20,195 nucleotides of DNA from Methanoregula sp. (GCA_028711405.1 JAQTSH010000007.1:1-20195); one strand, 5' to 3'. Numbered from the stretch's first letter, positions 1-8,684 are shown. Notes: generated from the sequence alone by a model not told the origin. Made by a program: numbers and translations.

Positions 1-408
1 CATCTGGTGGGTGAAGGTCATGTGCGAGAGCGAGAGCCGGAGGTGCGCGGTTGAGATTACCGCGGGAGACAGTCCCAGGTCCCCACCAATAATCATCACA
101 ATGCTGCTTTTTCCGGCAATTTCCTGATTTTTTATATGCGCGGCGAACTCTTCACTGGATTGAGGGGTACCGTGCACATCCAGCACCACCACAAAGGCGT
201 CGGGCGGGATGCCGGAAAGGAGGCGTTCACCTTCCTGTTCCTTTGCTAGAAATTCCTGCGCTGCCGACGGGTGGAGCGCCCGTTTTTCCTCCGGGATCTC
301 GGTCACCTGGACCTTCGCATAGGGTCGGAGCCGTTTTTCGTACTCCAGGATACCTTCCCGCAGGTAGGGTTCTTTGATCTTCCCGACCGCAAGGATCCGT
401 ATCTGCAT
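1..408 (-). CDS. rlmH: RlmH, 23S rRNA (pseudouridine-1915-N3) methyltransferase, 3' part missing at window edge
   Basis: The reading frame starts at ATG 408 and stays open to position 1 (136 codons), so the C-terminus lies outside the window. The N-terminus MQIRILAVGKIKEPYLREGI and the segment FVVVLDVHGTPQSSEEFA are typical of RlmH. The SPOUT-fold SAM-binding loop follows as IIGGDLGLSP, with the TFTHQM segment at the edge. The family methylates pseudouridine 1915 in helix 69 of 23S rRNA and is usually about 155-160 residues long, so roughly 20 residues are missing. A strong Shine-Dalgarno (AAAGGAG) sits 4 bases before the ATG and fixes the start. Identification rests on recognised motifs and overall similarity; the function is known from bacterial members. 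Confidence 0.9.
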   Translation of the reverse strand, partial: MQIRILAVGKIKEPYLREGILEYEKRLRPYAKVQVTEIPEEKRALHPSAAQEFLAKEQEGERLLSGIPPDAFVVVLDVHGTPQSSEEFAAHIKNQEIAGKSSIVMIIGGDLGLSPAVISTAHLRLSLSHMTFTHQM

Positions 409-484
409 ACAGCTCCTTTCGCGGTTGAAGGTAAAGTATTCGCGATAACCAAGATTAAAAGAGACCGGGGTGGAAGGATATTAC

Positions 485-799
485 TTATGAATTACGTTTG
501 GACTCTTTTACATCGACCTTTTGGGAAGACAGCACGTCCATGAGCACTTCTTTCATCATCATCTTCATGACTTCCCTCCCTTCCTCTGAGGACATATAGT
601 CTTTGAAAAGTTCTTTGAACTGCCCCATATCGTGGTGATTATCGACAAAAGATAATAAAGCTTGTGTAATACAGTCAGATACTGTTGAGAACTTCTTCTC
701 CTCGTACACGAGCTTATTGACCTTCTCGTAGATATTCGGCGGCATTTTATAGGAGATTGCCACCCTTTCGCCCCGGATCGCCGGTATCTTATCGACCAT
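485..799 (-). CDS. Small ribbon-helix-helix-like DNA-binding protein (putative regulator)
   Basis: This gene encodes 104 residues. Residues 11-20 (ERVAISYKMP) look like the N-terminal beta strand of a ribbon-helix-helix fold. They are followed by a helix (about 21-34), a turn, and a second helix starting STVSDCITQALLSFV (38-52). The second half is a charged, Met-rich helical tail (60-104) that may form a coiled coil or oligomerisation region. The TATA-like box at 821-834 predicts transcription starting almost at the ATG, so the mRNA is probably nearly leaderless. It is divergent from the membrane protein at 946, and repeated TTCCAT boxes lie between them, which fits autoregulation. Fold assignment is by pattern only; no specific family or target is recognised. 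Confidence 0.72.
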   Translation of the reverse strand: MVDKIPAIRGERVAISYKMPPNIYEKVNKLVYEEKKFSTVSDCITQALLSFVDNHHDMGQFKELFKDYMSSEEGREVMKMMMKEVLMDVLSSQKVDVKESKRNS

Positions 800-945
800 T
801 CCCTACAGAGTTGGGCAAAATACTATAAATAAACTGCCGATATTCCATAAGTAATTCTATTTTCTCAATCGTGTTCCATTGGTAATACATATGGAATACT
901 ATTTATAGCACGGCGGGCAACAGGAGCATATCGTGAGGTTGTCAG
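800..945. promoter_or_regulatory. Divergent promoter region with two TATA boxes and repeated TTCCAT boxes
   Basis: The leftward TATA-like sequence GTTTATTTATAGTA (minus strand, 821-834) lies about 26 bp before the start of the regulator gene. The rightward TATA-like sequence ACTATTTATAG (898-908) predicts a start near 930 and a leader of about 17 nt containing GAGGT (935-939) before ATG 946. Between them, TTCCATaaGTAAT (843-855) is repeated as TTCCATtgGTAAT (874-886), 11 of 13 bases identical and exactly 31 bp apart. An inverted ATGGAA (891-896) follows. These boxes are candidate operator half-sites. Promoter calls are by consensus only. Confidence 0.5.
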
Positions 946-1428
946 ATGAATGAACTGTATCTTTTCCTGGCGGTGATCGTCGGGATGTTTCTGGCGGCGT
1001 GCAGCGTCGCCCTGATCGCGCTCGGGAAGATGATCGACCGGTGTCCCACGGAGCATGAGGAGGATCGTGAACGCAGTCTTGCAAGTCCGAAAGAGGCAAC
1101 GAAACTTGCGGCACTTGTCCTCTGGGCGCTCTATATTCCCGGCGTATGGGCGATCCTGCAGGAAAGCAGGTTCACGATCATTGTCGGCATCACCACCATG
1201 TTCGCCGTCTGCCTGTTCACCTTTACCGCGCTCGTCTTCTCGTACGTGGTGCTCGGAACTCTCAAACGCAGAAGCAGGACACACCGGGACACGGGACTCT
1301 CTGCAACCCCGACAGGTGCAACACCAGCCCCGGTTTCACCCCGGTTTGAAAAGTCGTTGCCGGGCAGTCACCTGTACAAACGGCAGGCAGCCAACTTCCT
1401 TGTTGACGCCCTCGTAAAAAAAGATTGA
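946..1428 (+). CDS. Membrane protein of unknown function, three predicted helices
   Basis: This gene encodes 160 residues with no recognised family. Hydrophobic segments at about 3-27, 52-72 and 76-105 suggest three transmembrane helices. The loop between the first two is charged (residues 29-51, rich in Glu and Arg). The C-terminal 55 residues are hydrophilic, basic and Thr/Pro-containing, probably a cytoplasmic tail. The start is supported by GAGGT at 935-939 and a TATA box upstream. Its stop lies 9 bp from the end of the convergent pgk gene. Being divergent from a small regulator, it is a plausible target of that regulator; this is inference from position. Confidence 0.75.
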   Translation: MNELYLFLAVIVGMFLAACSVALIALGKMIDRCPTEHEEDRERSLASPKEATKLAALVLWALYIPGVWAILQESRFTIIVGITTMFAVCLFTFTALVFSYVVLGTLKRRSRTHRDTGLSATPTGATPAPVSPRFEKSLPGSHLYKRQAANFLVDALVKKD

Positions 1429-1437
1429 GAGCAGGGT

Positions 1438-2652
1438 TTATCCAAAAATCCTTTTTGATTCTTCCAGCGCTTCCACAGCCGGAAGTTTCTTTCCGGTCAG
1501 AAACTCGATACAGGCACCGCCACCCGTGGAGATATGGGTGAATGCCGACTCGATCCCGAGTTTCTCGATGACCACCGCAGTATGTCCGCCGCCTACAACG
1601 GAAAACTCCACCTGTGAGGCAGCTCGTAACAGTTCGTGCGTGCCGGTGGCAAAATCGGCTTCTTCAAAGACGCCGGCAGGACCATTGAAGACAACAGTCC
1701 CCGCCTTCCGTATACATTGCGTAAGGGAGGCGATCGCATCCATCCCGATATCGAGCACCGGGGCATCCGCCGGAATCTTTGTCACAGGATACTCAAGACG
1801 ACACTTCTCCTGCCGTACGGCAACCGACTCCGGCATCACGACCCGGTCCTTGTACTTCGCAAGAATCTCTTTTGCCTTCTCGATCTCCGGCTGGTATTTC
1901 AACTGGGCGATCAGTTGCGTGGAGGGTTTTCCAATATCGTATCCTGCCGCGATCAAAAAAACGTTCGCGACGACCCCGATCACGATCACCTGATCCGCGA
2001 TGCCGTGAGCCAGCACATGCTCCGCGACCGCCATTGAGTCGTCCACTTTGGTGCCCCCGAGCACCATGCAGACCGGACGGGGCGCTCCTGAAAAGACCTT
2101 CGAGAGTGTAAAGACTTCCTTCTCCATGAGGAGCCCGGCAGCAGACCGCATGGCAAGCGGCAGTCCCACGACCGTGGGCTGGGACCGGTGGGCAGTCCCG
2201 AACGCATCGTTGACAAAGACATCCGCCATGCTTGCAAGCTTCTTTACCAGATGCGTCTTTTTTGCCTCTTCGGGTTTTAAGGTCAGGTTCTCTTCGGCAT
2301 TGAACCGCACGTTCTCAAGCATGAGCACATCCCCGTTTTTAGCGGCATGCACCGCCGACCGTGCATGACTGCCAAAGAGGCTGTCAACGTACGTGACCGG
2401 CGTCCCGAGCAGTTTTTCCAGTCGTTCCGCATGGGCTTCAAGAGTCGTAAAATCCTTCTTGCCCGGGCGACTCTGGTGCGTGACGATCACCACACGACTG
2501 TCAGAAAGTGCACGGATCGTGGGGAGATGCTCCCGGAACCGCTTGTCATCCAGAATAAGATGAGAGGAGGGGTCAATGGGGGAGTTGAGATCAAGCCGCA
2601 GAAGGACGGTCTTATTGCTGCACCCAAGTTCCCTGATAGTACCGATAGGCAT
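1438..2652 (-). CDS. pgk: Phosphoglycerate kinase
   Basis: This 404-residue protein transfers phosphate between 1,3-bisphosphoglycerate and ADP in the cytosol. In methanogens it mainly serves gluconeogenesis. Family signatures are visible: substrate-binding RLDLNSP (19-25), HQSRPG (59-64), LENVRF (112-117), NDAFGTAHR (148-156), the nucleotide-binding GGTKVDD (199-205), FNGPAGVFE, and the C-terminal VGGGHTAVV. Length matches archaeal PGKs (about 400-410). A longer frame begins at TTG 2667, but GGAGGG lies inside that extension, 7 bases before ATG 2652, so ATG 2652 is the better start. It follows atpD by 20 bp on the same strand and is probably the last gene of the ATP synthase operon. Confidence 0.95.
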   Translation of the reverse strand: MPIGTIRELGCSNKTVLLRLDLNSPIDPSSHLILDDKRFREHLPTIRALSDSRVVIVTHQSRPGKKDFTTLEAHAERLEKLLGTPVTYVDSLFGSHARSAVHAAKNGDVLMLENVRFNAEENLTLKPEEAKKTHLVKKLASMADVFVNDAFGTAHRSQPTVVGLPLAMRSAAGLLMEKEVFTLSKVFSGAPRPVCMVLGGTKVDDSMAVAEHVLAHGIADQVIVIGVVANVFLIAAGYDIGKPSTQLIAQLKYQPEIEKAKEILAKYKDRVVMPESVAVRQEKCRLEYPVTKIPADAPVLDIGMDAIASLTQCIRKAGTVVFNGPAGVFEEADFATGTHELLRAASQVEFSVVGGGHTAVVIEKLGIESAFTHISTGGGACIEFLTGKKLPAVEALEESKRIFG

Positions 2653-2672
2653 CGCACTACCCTCCAATGTAA

Positions 2673-3302
2673 TTACGCCGTACTCCGGGCTTTGATCTTC
2701 TTCATACGGAAGAGTTCTTCCCGCTCCATCTCATCAAGGCGCATCTTGATGAAGTCCCGGGCAGCGGTGAGTTCAGGAATCACCTTGAACTCAAGGGCGT
2801 TCACCCGCCGCTTTGTCTTCTCGATTTCGTCCAGCAGGCGTTTCATCGTAGTCTCGATCTCGGCACTCTCGATGATCGATTCCACGAGGTCTTCGAACGC
2901 CGAGGCAGTCTCATCGATGACGGTAGACGTGCCAAGCACCCCGTACCCCCGGTCGACAAGGCTCTTTTTTACCTTTGACGAATCGATCTGCGGAACGACG
3001 ACCCCCATGATATTCTTGCTCTTTAAGGTGATCTCGGGAACTTCTTTCACCGAGAATGCTGCCGCTTTCACACCGATGGCACCTTCAACGGTATTCGCTA
3101 CCGCCATCATCTCGACAGCACGCTGGTACTTCGTCAAAAGTCCGCCCCGGCTGTCCTTGGCTTCGTTTAAGACCTTGAAAAATTCAAGGATCAGTCCATC
3201 GCGCTTCATCTTCAGGATCTTATAGCCACGCTCCGAGAGCTGGATCTTCCGTTTCAGGTTGATCAGCTCAGAGCGGGTTGGCTTGATATCACGCAGCGCC
3301 AT
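2673..3302 (-). CDS. atpD: A-type ATP synthase subunit D (central shaft)
   Basis: This gene encodes 209 residues. The opening IKPTRSELINLKRKIQLSERGYKILK and the long, charged helices at both ends are characteristic of A/V-type subunit D. That subunit forms the antiparallel coiled-coil shaft turning inside the A3B3 head. The middle part (about 75-125) is the short globular section. Length is normal for the family (about 200-215). The start has GGAG about 10 bases upstream and lies 6 bp after the atpB stop. It sits between atpB and pgk, the usual place at the end of archaeal ATP synthase operons. Confidence 0.95.
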   Translation of the reverse strand: MALRDIKPTRSELINLKRKIQLSERGYKILKMKRDGLILEFFKVLNEAKDSRGGLLTKYQRAVEMMAVANTVEGAIGVKAAAFSVKEVPEITLKSKNIMGVVVPQIDSSKVKKSLVDRGYGVLGTSTVIDETASAFEDLVESIIESAEIETTMKRLLDEIEKTKRRVNALEFKVIPELTAARDFIKMRLDEMEREELFRMKKIKARSTA

Positions 3303-3308
3303 GAACAG

Positions 3309-4697
3309 TTACTCCTTCTTTGCACCGGTCCGGAACTTCGGGTGGTATTTCTGGATCAGTTCACGGTCGATACGGACGAGCTGTTCAACCGGTAACGTCG
3401 AGAGCAGTTCCCAGCCAAGGTTCAGCGTATCCTCGATCGTGCGGTCTTCATCGTATCCCTGCCTGACAAACCGGTTCTCGAAGAGATCAGCGAACTCCAA
3501 AAACATCCGGTCACGCTCGGACAGCGCATCCTTTCCGACGATTGCAACCAGTCCACGGAGATCGTTACCTTCTGCGTACCCGGCATACATCTGGTCGGAG
3601 ACCTTCTTGTGGTCTTCGCGGGTATGTCCTTTCCCGATACCGAGGTTCATCAGCCGGGACAGCGAGGGCAGCACGTTGATCGGCGGGTAAATACCCTTCC
3701 GGTGCAGATCACGGTTGACCACAATCTGCCCTTCCGTGATATACCCGGTCAAGTCAGGGATCGGGTGGGTGATATCATCGCCCGGCATCGTTAAGATCGG
3801 GATCTGCGTCACAGACCCTTTCAAACCCTTGATGATACCCGCACGTTCGTAGAGGCATGCGAGATCCGTGTACATGTACCCCGGATAACCACGGCGTCCC
3901 GGCACCTCTTCACGGGCAGCACCGATCTGCCGGAGCGCTTCACAATAGTTTGTCATATCCGTGAGGATGACAAGCACATGCATCCCGAGCTCGAATGCGA
4001 GGTACTCGGCAGTGGTGAGAGCAAGCCGGGGCGTGATGATACGCTCGACCGCCGGGTCGTCTGCAAGGTTTAAAAACACAACGGCGCGTTCGAGCGCGCC
4101 GGTGCGTTCGAAGTCCTGCATGAACGCGTTTGCCTCTTCCTTTGTGATACCCATTGCCGCAAATACGACCGCAAAGCCTTCCGTTGAGCCGGGCACTTTT
4201 GCCTGTCGGGCAATCTGGAGGGCGATGTTGTTGTGCGGCAGACCGGCACCCGAGAAGATCGGGAGCTTCTGACCACGGACGAGCGTGTTTGTACCATCAA
4301 TGGTCGAGATACCCGTCTGGATGAAATCCGACGGATTGCTCCGGGCATAGGGGTTAATGGCTGCACCGGTGATATCAAGCCGTTTCTCCGGCACGATCTC
4401 CGGACCGCCATCGATGGGCTTTCCGCCACCGGACAGGATACGCCCGAGCATATCCCTGCCCACCGGCATCTTGATCGTCTCGCCAGTGAACCGGACACCG
4501 CTGTCCTTACCAATACCCGTCGTCGTCTCGAAGATCTGGACCACGACCAGGTCATCACTGGTATCCAGCACCTGCCCGCGTTTCATCGTGCCATCGAAAA
4601 GGACAATGTTCACGAGTTCCTGGTACCCGATCGGTTCGGTCTTTTCGACAAAGACGAGCGGACCGGCAATTTTATTGATCGTCCTGTATTCCTTCAT
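3309..4697 (-). CDS. atpB: A-type ATP synthase subunit B (non-catalytic nucleotide-binding subunit)
   Basis: This 462-residue subunit alternates with subunit A in the A3B3 hexamer and helps form the nucleotide sites. As expected for subunit B, the P-loop position is occupied by the non-canonical FSGAGLPHNN (148-157) instead of GxxGxGKT. Other family landmarks are GRDMLGRILSGGGKPID (80-96), REEVPGRRGYPGYMYTDLA, and PSLSRLMN near residue 350, the ATP synthase alpha/beta signature. Length is typical. The ATG overlaps the atpA stop in an ATGA arrangement, indicating translational coupling and helping keep A and B equimolar. The identification is firm. Confidence 0.97.
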   Translation of the reverse strand: MKEYRTINKIAGPLVFVEKTEPIGYQELVNIVLFDGTMKRGQVLDTSDDLVVVQIFETTTGIGKDSGVRFTGETIKMPVGRDMLGRILSGGGKPIDGGPEIVPEKRLDITGAAINPYARSNPSDFIQTGISTIDGTNTLVRGQKLPIFSGAGLPHNNIALQIARQAKVPGSTEGFAVVFAAMGITKEEANAFMQDFERTGALERAVVFLNLADDPAVERIITPRLALTTAEYLAFELGMHVLVILTDMTNYCEALRQIGAAREEVPGRRGYPGYMYTDLACLYERAGIIKGLKGSVTQIPILTMPGDDITHPIPDLTGYITEGQIVVNRDLHRKGIYPPINVLPSLSRLMNLGIGKGHTREDHKKVSDQMYAGYAEGNDLRGLVAIVGKDALSERDRMFLEFADLFENRFVRQGYDEDRTIEDTLNLGWELLSTLPVEQLVRIDRELIQKYHPKFRTGAKKE

Positions 4698-6460
4698 GCT
4701 GCCGACCTCAGTGCATTGAATTCAGCATCCATCTGCTTCTCGATCTTCGCAAGTTCGGGCTTATAGTCCTTGATGAACTTGATCTGCGGCAGGTCGTTTT
4801 TAGCCTTGATCGTGATGATCTGTGCCGGGCTCACGCCAGCCACCTGTGCGGCGTACGCAAGATCGGAATACAGGCGGATCGCCTTCATCATGTCGTACTG
4901 CTTCTTCATGTCACAGAACGTATCGACCGCATCGTAGGCGTTCTGCTGGAGGAAGATCTCACGGATCATACGGGCGATCTCGATTGTCAGCTGCTCGGTC
5001 TCAGGCAGCGCATCGGAACCGACCAGTTGGACGATCTCCTGGAGTTCTGCCTCTTTCTGGAGGACACCCATTGCCCAGGACCGGATCTGGTTCCAGTCGG
5101 GTGAGACCTCCTTGTCGTACCAGTCCTGGAGGCTGTCCAGGTACAGAGAGTACGAGTTTAACCAGTTGATCGCCGGGAAATGCCTGCGCTGCGAGAGTTT
5201 CGCATCGAGCGCCCAGAAGACCTTCACGATACGCAGCGTGTTCTGTGTCACAGGTTCTGAGAAGTCACCACCCGGTGGAGACACTGCCCCGATAACCGAG
5301 ACTGACCCACGAGCACCGTTTAAGGTTTTGACAAGTCCTGCACGCTCGTAGAACTCCGAGAGGCGTGCAGCAAGATATGCCGGGTAGCCTTCTTCTCCGG
5401 GCATCTCTTCAAGACGGGATGAGATCTCACGCATCGCTTCCGCCCACCGCGAGGTCGAGTCTGCCATTAATGAGACATCGTAGCCCATGTCACGGAAGTA
5501 CTCGGCGATGGTGATACCGGTGTACACCGAAGCTTCACGGGCGGCGACCGGCATGTTTGACGTGTTTGCGATGAGCACCGTCCGCTCCATCAGGGGTTTG
5601 CCCGTCTTCGGGTCTTCCAGGTGCGGGAACTCGGTTAACACTTCGGTCATCTCGTTGCCGCGTTCCCCGCAACCGATGTAGACCACGATCTCCGCATCAC
5701 TCCACTTTGCGAGCTGCTGTTGCGTGACCGTCTTCCCGCTCCCGAACGGACCGGGAATGGCGGCAGTCCCGCCTTTGGCAATGGGGAAGAGACCGTCCAG
5801 AATACGCTGACCGGTGATCAGCGGGATCGTCGGGTTCATCTTCTCCTTGACCGGGCGCGGTACCCTGACGGGCCACCGCTGGATCATCGGGAATTCCCTG
5901 CCGTCCTCAAGGGTGCAGATGATCTCATCAACGGTATATTCGCCGCTCTTGATCACCTTGATGACACCCGGCTTTGCAGTTGGGGGTATCATCACCCTGT
6001 GAACGATGTTGGTCTCCTGCACTTCACCGATGATGGCACCGGCTTCGACCTTGTCTCCCGCCTTCACAAGCGGGACAAACTTCCATTTCTTTGTATGGGA
6101 GAGCCCGGGCGCGGTAACCCCGCGCTCGATAAAGTTGCCCATCTTCTCCACAAGTACGGCAAGAGGACGCTGGATCCCATCGTAGATACTCGTAAGAAGC
6201 CCGGGTCCGAGTTCAACCGCAAGCGACAACCCGGTGTTCTCCACCGGTTCGCCCGGCTTGATACCGGAAGTATCCTCGTACACCTGGATGATGACGTTGT
6301 CACCCTGGATCTTGATGACTTCCCCCATCAGCGCTTCACGACCGACTTTCACCACATCATACATGTGGGCGTCAAGATTGACCGCCGTCACGACTGGACC
6401 GGCGATTCGTTTAAGGACACCTTGTTTCTTGTCCTTTGTCTTCTCGTTCTTCACTTCCAC
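4694..6460 (-). CDS. atpA: A-type ATP synthase subunit A (catalytic)
   Basis: This gene encodes 588 residues, the catalytic subunit of the archaeal rotary ATP synthase. The Walker A motif is GPFGSGKT (237-244), and GCGERGNEMTEV (263-274) contains the catalytic glutamate region. The long non-homologous region (about 115-200), absent from F-type beta subunits, is present and marks this as A/V-type. No intein is seen at the P-loop. The start is GTG 6460, with GGGTG about 7 bases upstream; a second GTG lies two codons downstream. The start overlaps the atpF stop by 10 bp, and the end overlaps the atpB start by 4 bp, so the three genes are translationally coupled. Confidence 0.97.
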   Translation of the reverse strand: MEVKNEKTKDKKQGVLKRIAGPVVTAVNLDAHMYDVVKVGREALMGEVIKIQGDNVIIQVYEDTSGIKPGEPVENTGLSLAVELGPGLLTSIYDGIQRPLAVLVEKMGNFIERGVTAPGLSHTKKWKFVPLVKAGDKVEAGAIIGEVQETNIVHRVMIPPTAKPGVIKVIKSGEYTVDEIICTLEDGREFPMIQRWPVRVPRPVKEKMNPTIPLITGQRILDGLFPIAKGGTAAIPGPFGSGKTVTQQQLAKWSDAEIVVYIGCGERGNEMTEVLTEFPHLEDPKTGKPLMERTVLIANTSNMPVAAREASVYTGITIAEYFRDMGYDVSLMADSTSRWAEAMREISSRLEEMPGEEGYPAYLAARLSEFYERAGLVKTLNGARGSVSVIGAVSPPGGDFSEPVTQNTLRIVKVFWALDAKLSQRRHFPAINWLNSYSLYLDSLQDWYDKEVSPDWNQIRSWAMGVLQKEAELQEIVQLVGSDALPETEQLTIEIARMIREIFLQQNAYDAVDTFCDMKKQYDMMKAIRLYSDLAYAAQVAGVSPAQIITIKAKNDLPQIKFIKDYKPELAKIEKQMDAEFNALRSAA

Positions 6461-6756
6461 AGATCAACACCCACCGATCTCTTGATTTTCTCTCTCATGG
6501 ACAGACCTCCTTTGTCTTCACCGCCAATCGCGATGACGGTCGGCTTGACGGATTTATCCAGTGTAGCACGAAGCCTGCGGGGGATACGCTCCATATCGCT
6601 CGTGTTGAGGACGAGGATGCCGACCTGCCCGTCCTGCAGTACGCTGGTGATGCACTCGTTTAATTTCTCATCACTCTCGGCTGCATACGTCTTGCGGATC
6701 CCCGCAAGCCGGAACCCAAGGATGAACTCACTGTTGCCAATGACTGCGATCTCCAT
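6451..6756 (-). CDS. atpF: A-type ATP synthase subunit F
   Basis: This gene encodes 101 residues. The N-terminus MEIAVIGNSEFILGFRLAGI and the segment VGILVLNTSDMERIP are characteristic of A/V-type subunit F. It is a small Rossmann-like protein that binds subunit D in the rotating shaft and can modulate ATPase activity. Length is usual (about 100-110). Its ATG follows the atpC stop with no gap (TAGATG), and its 3' end overlaps atpA by 10 bp. Both junctions indicate coupled translation. Confidence 0.95.
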   Translation of the reverse strand: MEIAVIGNSEFILGFRLAGIRKTYAAESDEKLNECITSVLQDGQVGILVLNTSDMERIPRRLRATLDKSVKPTVIAIGGEDKGGLSMREKIKRSVGVDLWK

Positions 6757-7812
6757 CTACACCACCAGGTATTCCGCTATCTTCTCAGACGGGAGTTTAG
6801 ACTCTTTTCCCCGTGCGAGCGCCCGCAGGTTGATGACCTCGTATTTCTTCTTCTCCAGGTAGACGAGGATCGGGTGAATCGAGAACGGATTCCGTTTTGA
6901 GAGGCTCTCCATCTGTTCCAGTTGCACACGGGTCAGCCGGACTTCGACGTCGCGGACTGCCGTCTGCCCTTTCAGTTCATCGAGAAGCGCCACTAAAAAC
7001 TTGTTTCGTATCCGAACTTTGAGCATCTCGATAAATTCACCCTGGTCCCGGATCGCGTTTAAGTTCGAGAAGTCCGTTAGGGTAAGCATACCGCCGGGGA
7101 TGAACATATCCCGTGCATCTTCCTCAAAGTTATCCGCACGCAGCCGGAAGAGGGTTTTTATGTTCCGGATATCGATATCGAACCGGATAAAGTCGAGGAA
7201 CTGGTTCCCTCCCTTGATCCCGCTCTCTGCCTCTGCGATGATCTCGGAGAAGAACTGTTTGTAGAGCTCGTTCTCCATGTGGGAGAAGGATCCACTCTCT
7301 TTCGCGACGGGGTACTCGCGGGCGATGACCGGATACATCCGGTTGCCCCTCAACGCCTCGATGATCCGTTCGGGATTATCTTCCGCGAGCAGGCGGTCCA
7401 GTACAACCCGGTCCAGACTGCCGGCGGGGATCAGGATCTCTTTTATCTTCCCGGTCTTCTCGCCCTGCATCTTCCCGCGCAGGATCGTGAGGACGTTCTG
7501 GATATCCCAGCGCCGCAGGTACGAACGCGTGAACTCCTTTAAGTTCCCGGGCGTGATCTCCTGGATCTTCTGGTACTCTTTTGCCAGGTTCCATGACAGG
7601 GCGACCTCAATCAAGTCAATACCTTTAAAGACGGTACCGAGCTCGTCAATCTCCTGTTTGTATTCGGTCTCCTGGATGACACGGGTGATCTCGGGGAGGC
7701 TCATGTTGAGCATCCGCATGTACTCGTCGCGGGGGATGAGTTTTGACTTTCGCACCCGCATCCGTGTGCAGACATAAATATAGGGTGCAAAGACACTCTT
7801 CACTGCAACCAT
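6757..7812 (-). CDS. atpC: A-type ATP synthase subunit C (rotor cap linking shaft to the K ring)
   Basis: This gene encodes 351 residues, similar to the AtpC/NtpC/AhaC (V-type d subunit) family, which forms a funnel-shaped cap between the D-F shaft and the membrane K ring. Visible family features are an N-terminal YIYVCTRMRVRKSKLIPRDEY-type segment (residues 11-31), helical repeats, FLDFIRFDIDIRNIKTLFR near residue 210, and a C-terminal YLEKKKYEVINLRALARGK segment shared by members that contact the ring. Length is normal. The Shine-Dalgarno GAGGAGGT overlaps the stop codon of atpE and lies 6-7 bases before the ATG, which fixes the start. Confidence 0.95.
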   Translation of the reverse strand: MVAVKSVFAPYIYVCTRMRVRKSKLIPRDEYMRMLNMSLPEITRVIQETEYKQEIDELGTVFKGIDLIEVALSWNLAKEYQKIQEITPGNLKEFTRSYLRRWDIQNVLTILRGKMQGEKTGKIKEILIPAGSLDRVVLDRLLAEDNPERIIEALRGNRMYPVIAREYPVAKESGSFSHMENELYKQFFSEIIAEAESGIKGGNQFLDFIRFDIDIRNIKTLFRLRADNFEEDARDMFIPGGMLTLTDFSNLNAIRDQGEFIEMLKVRIRNKFLVALLDELKGQTAVRDVEVRLTRVQLEQMESLSKRNPFSIHPILVYLEKKKYEVINLRALARGKESKLPSEKIAEYLVV

Positions 7813-7824
7813 CGGAGTACCTCC

Positions 7825-8403
7825 TCAGCCAAACAGGATATCTGATGCATCCTTCAACCTTGATTCCCACACCTTGTCAAGGAACGTGCGGTAACTGTAG
7901 TCAACCTGCAACTCGCCCCCTTTACCTTCAGCGAGGATACCCCCGTCAATATCAACAGGAGTCCCGACCGTAAAACCGGAAAATTCCGGGTTTCCGGCGA
8001 CAAGCGACGTGAGTGTTGCCACATCACGGGCATTGCATTGGATCTTCCCTTCGGGGACCTCTTTTTTTACCTCGGTAAGGAGGAGTCTGATGGCTTCCCG
8101 ATGGAAGCTTTCAGGGAGATTGGCGATCTCCGTGCGGGTGGTTTCATAGACCTGGACCAGCAGATCCTTTTGCGTATTTAAAAGCTCACGCTTGACCAGC
8201 AGGTTCGCTGCTGACACGTCCTGGGCGATGAGATGGCTCTTCTGCTTCTCATAGTCTGCTTCTGCTGCCTGTTTGATCTCTCCGGCACGGCGGTTGGCGT
8301 CCTGGAGGATCTTGTCTACGTCCTGTTTTGATTCGGCACGGATCTTCTCTGCCTCAGATTTGCCCTTATCCCTGATCTCTTCAACAACGGCTTCCAGTCC
8401 CAT
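7825..8403 (-). CDS. atpE: A-type ATP synthase subunit E (peripheral stalk)
   Basis: This gene encodes 192 residues from ATG 8403. A GTG four codons upstream (8415) is also in frame, but GTGAGG then overlaps the ribosome-binding position for ATG 8403, so the shorter form is preferred. The N-terminal half (about 1-90) is a long charged helix (AEKIRAESKQDVDKILQDA), which pairs with subunit H to form the peripheral stalk. The C-terminal half is the compact domain that holds the A3B3 head. Length matches the family (about 185-205). It lies 14 bp after the atpK stop and 12 bp before atpC. Confidence 0.93.
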   Translation of the reverse strand: MGLEAVVEEIRDKGKSEAEKIRAESKQDVDKILQDANRRAGEIKQAAEADYEKQKSHLIAQDVSAANLLVKRELLNTQKDLLVQVYETTRTEIANLPESFHREAIRLLLTEVKKEVPEGKIQCNARDVATLTSLVAGNPEFSGFTVGTPVDIDGGILAEGKGGELQVDYSYRTFLDKVWESRLKDASDILFG

Positions 8404-8417
8404 TGTCTGCCTCACGC

Positions 8418-8681
8418 TTAGAATATAAGCAGCAATGCAACGACAAGCCCGAAGATAACGATGGTTTCCGGAATGACGGTAAGCAACAGGACAAGCCCGA
8501 ACACATCTTTGTTCTCAGCAGTTGCACCGACTGCTGCCGAACCGATCGCCATTTCAGCGATACCGGATGCAATGCCGGTCAACCCGACTGCCATGCCAGC
8601 GCCGAGCGCCTTCATTCCGATCTGCGATGCCTTCATTAATTCAACGTCTGTAATTGCTGCTGCTACAATTTCTGCTGCCAT
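8418..8681 (-). CDS. atpK: A-type ATP synthase subunit K (membrane rotor, c-type proteolipid)
   Basis: This 87-residue protein is a single helical hairpin. Helix 1 is about 22-53 and very rich in Gly and Ala (GAGMAVGLTGIASGIAEMAIG); helix 2 is about 58-87. The ion-carrying glutamate is E72 in the motif IPETIVIFGL, preceded by P71. Many copies form the rotor ring. No glutamine is visible inside helix 1, while a threonine follows E72; by eye this does not settle whether H+ or Na+ is the coupling ion. The start is supported by GGAGG 9 bases upstream. Unlike duplicated K subunits of some archaea, this one has a single hairpin. Confidence 0.95.
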   Translation of the reverse strand: MAAEIVAAAITDVELMKASQIGMKALGAGMAVGLTGIASGIAEMAIGSAAVGATAENKDVFGLVLLLTVIPETIVIFGLVVALLLIF

Positions 8682-8684
8682 AAC

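Noticed and set aside
2347..3225. 292-codon plus-strand frame opposite pgk and atpD
   Set aside because: It is the antisense shadow of two firmly identified genes, with Ser/Arg-rich composition and no family features.
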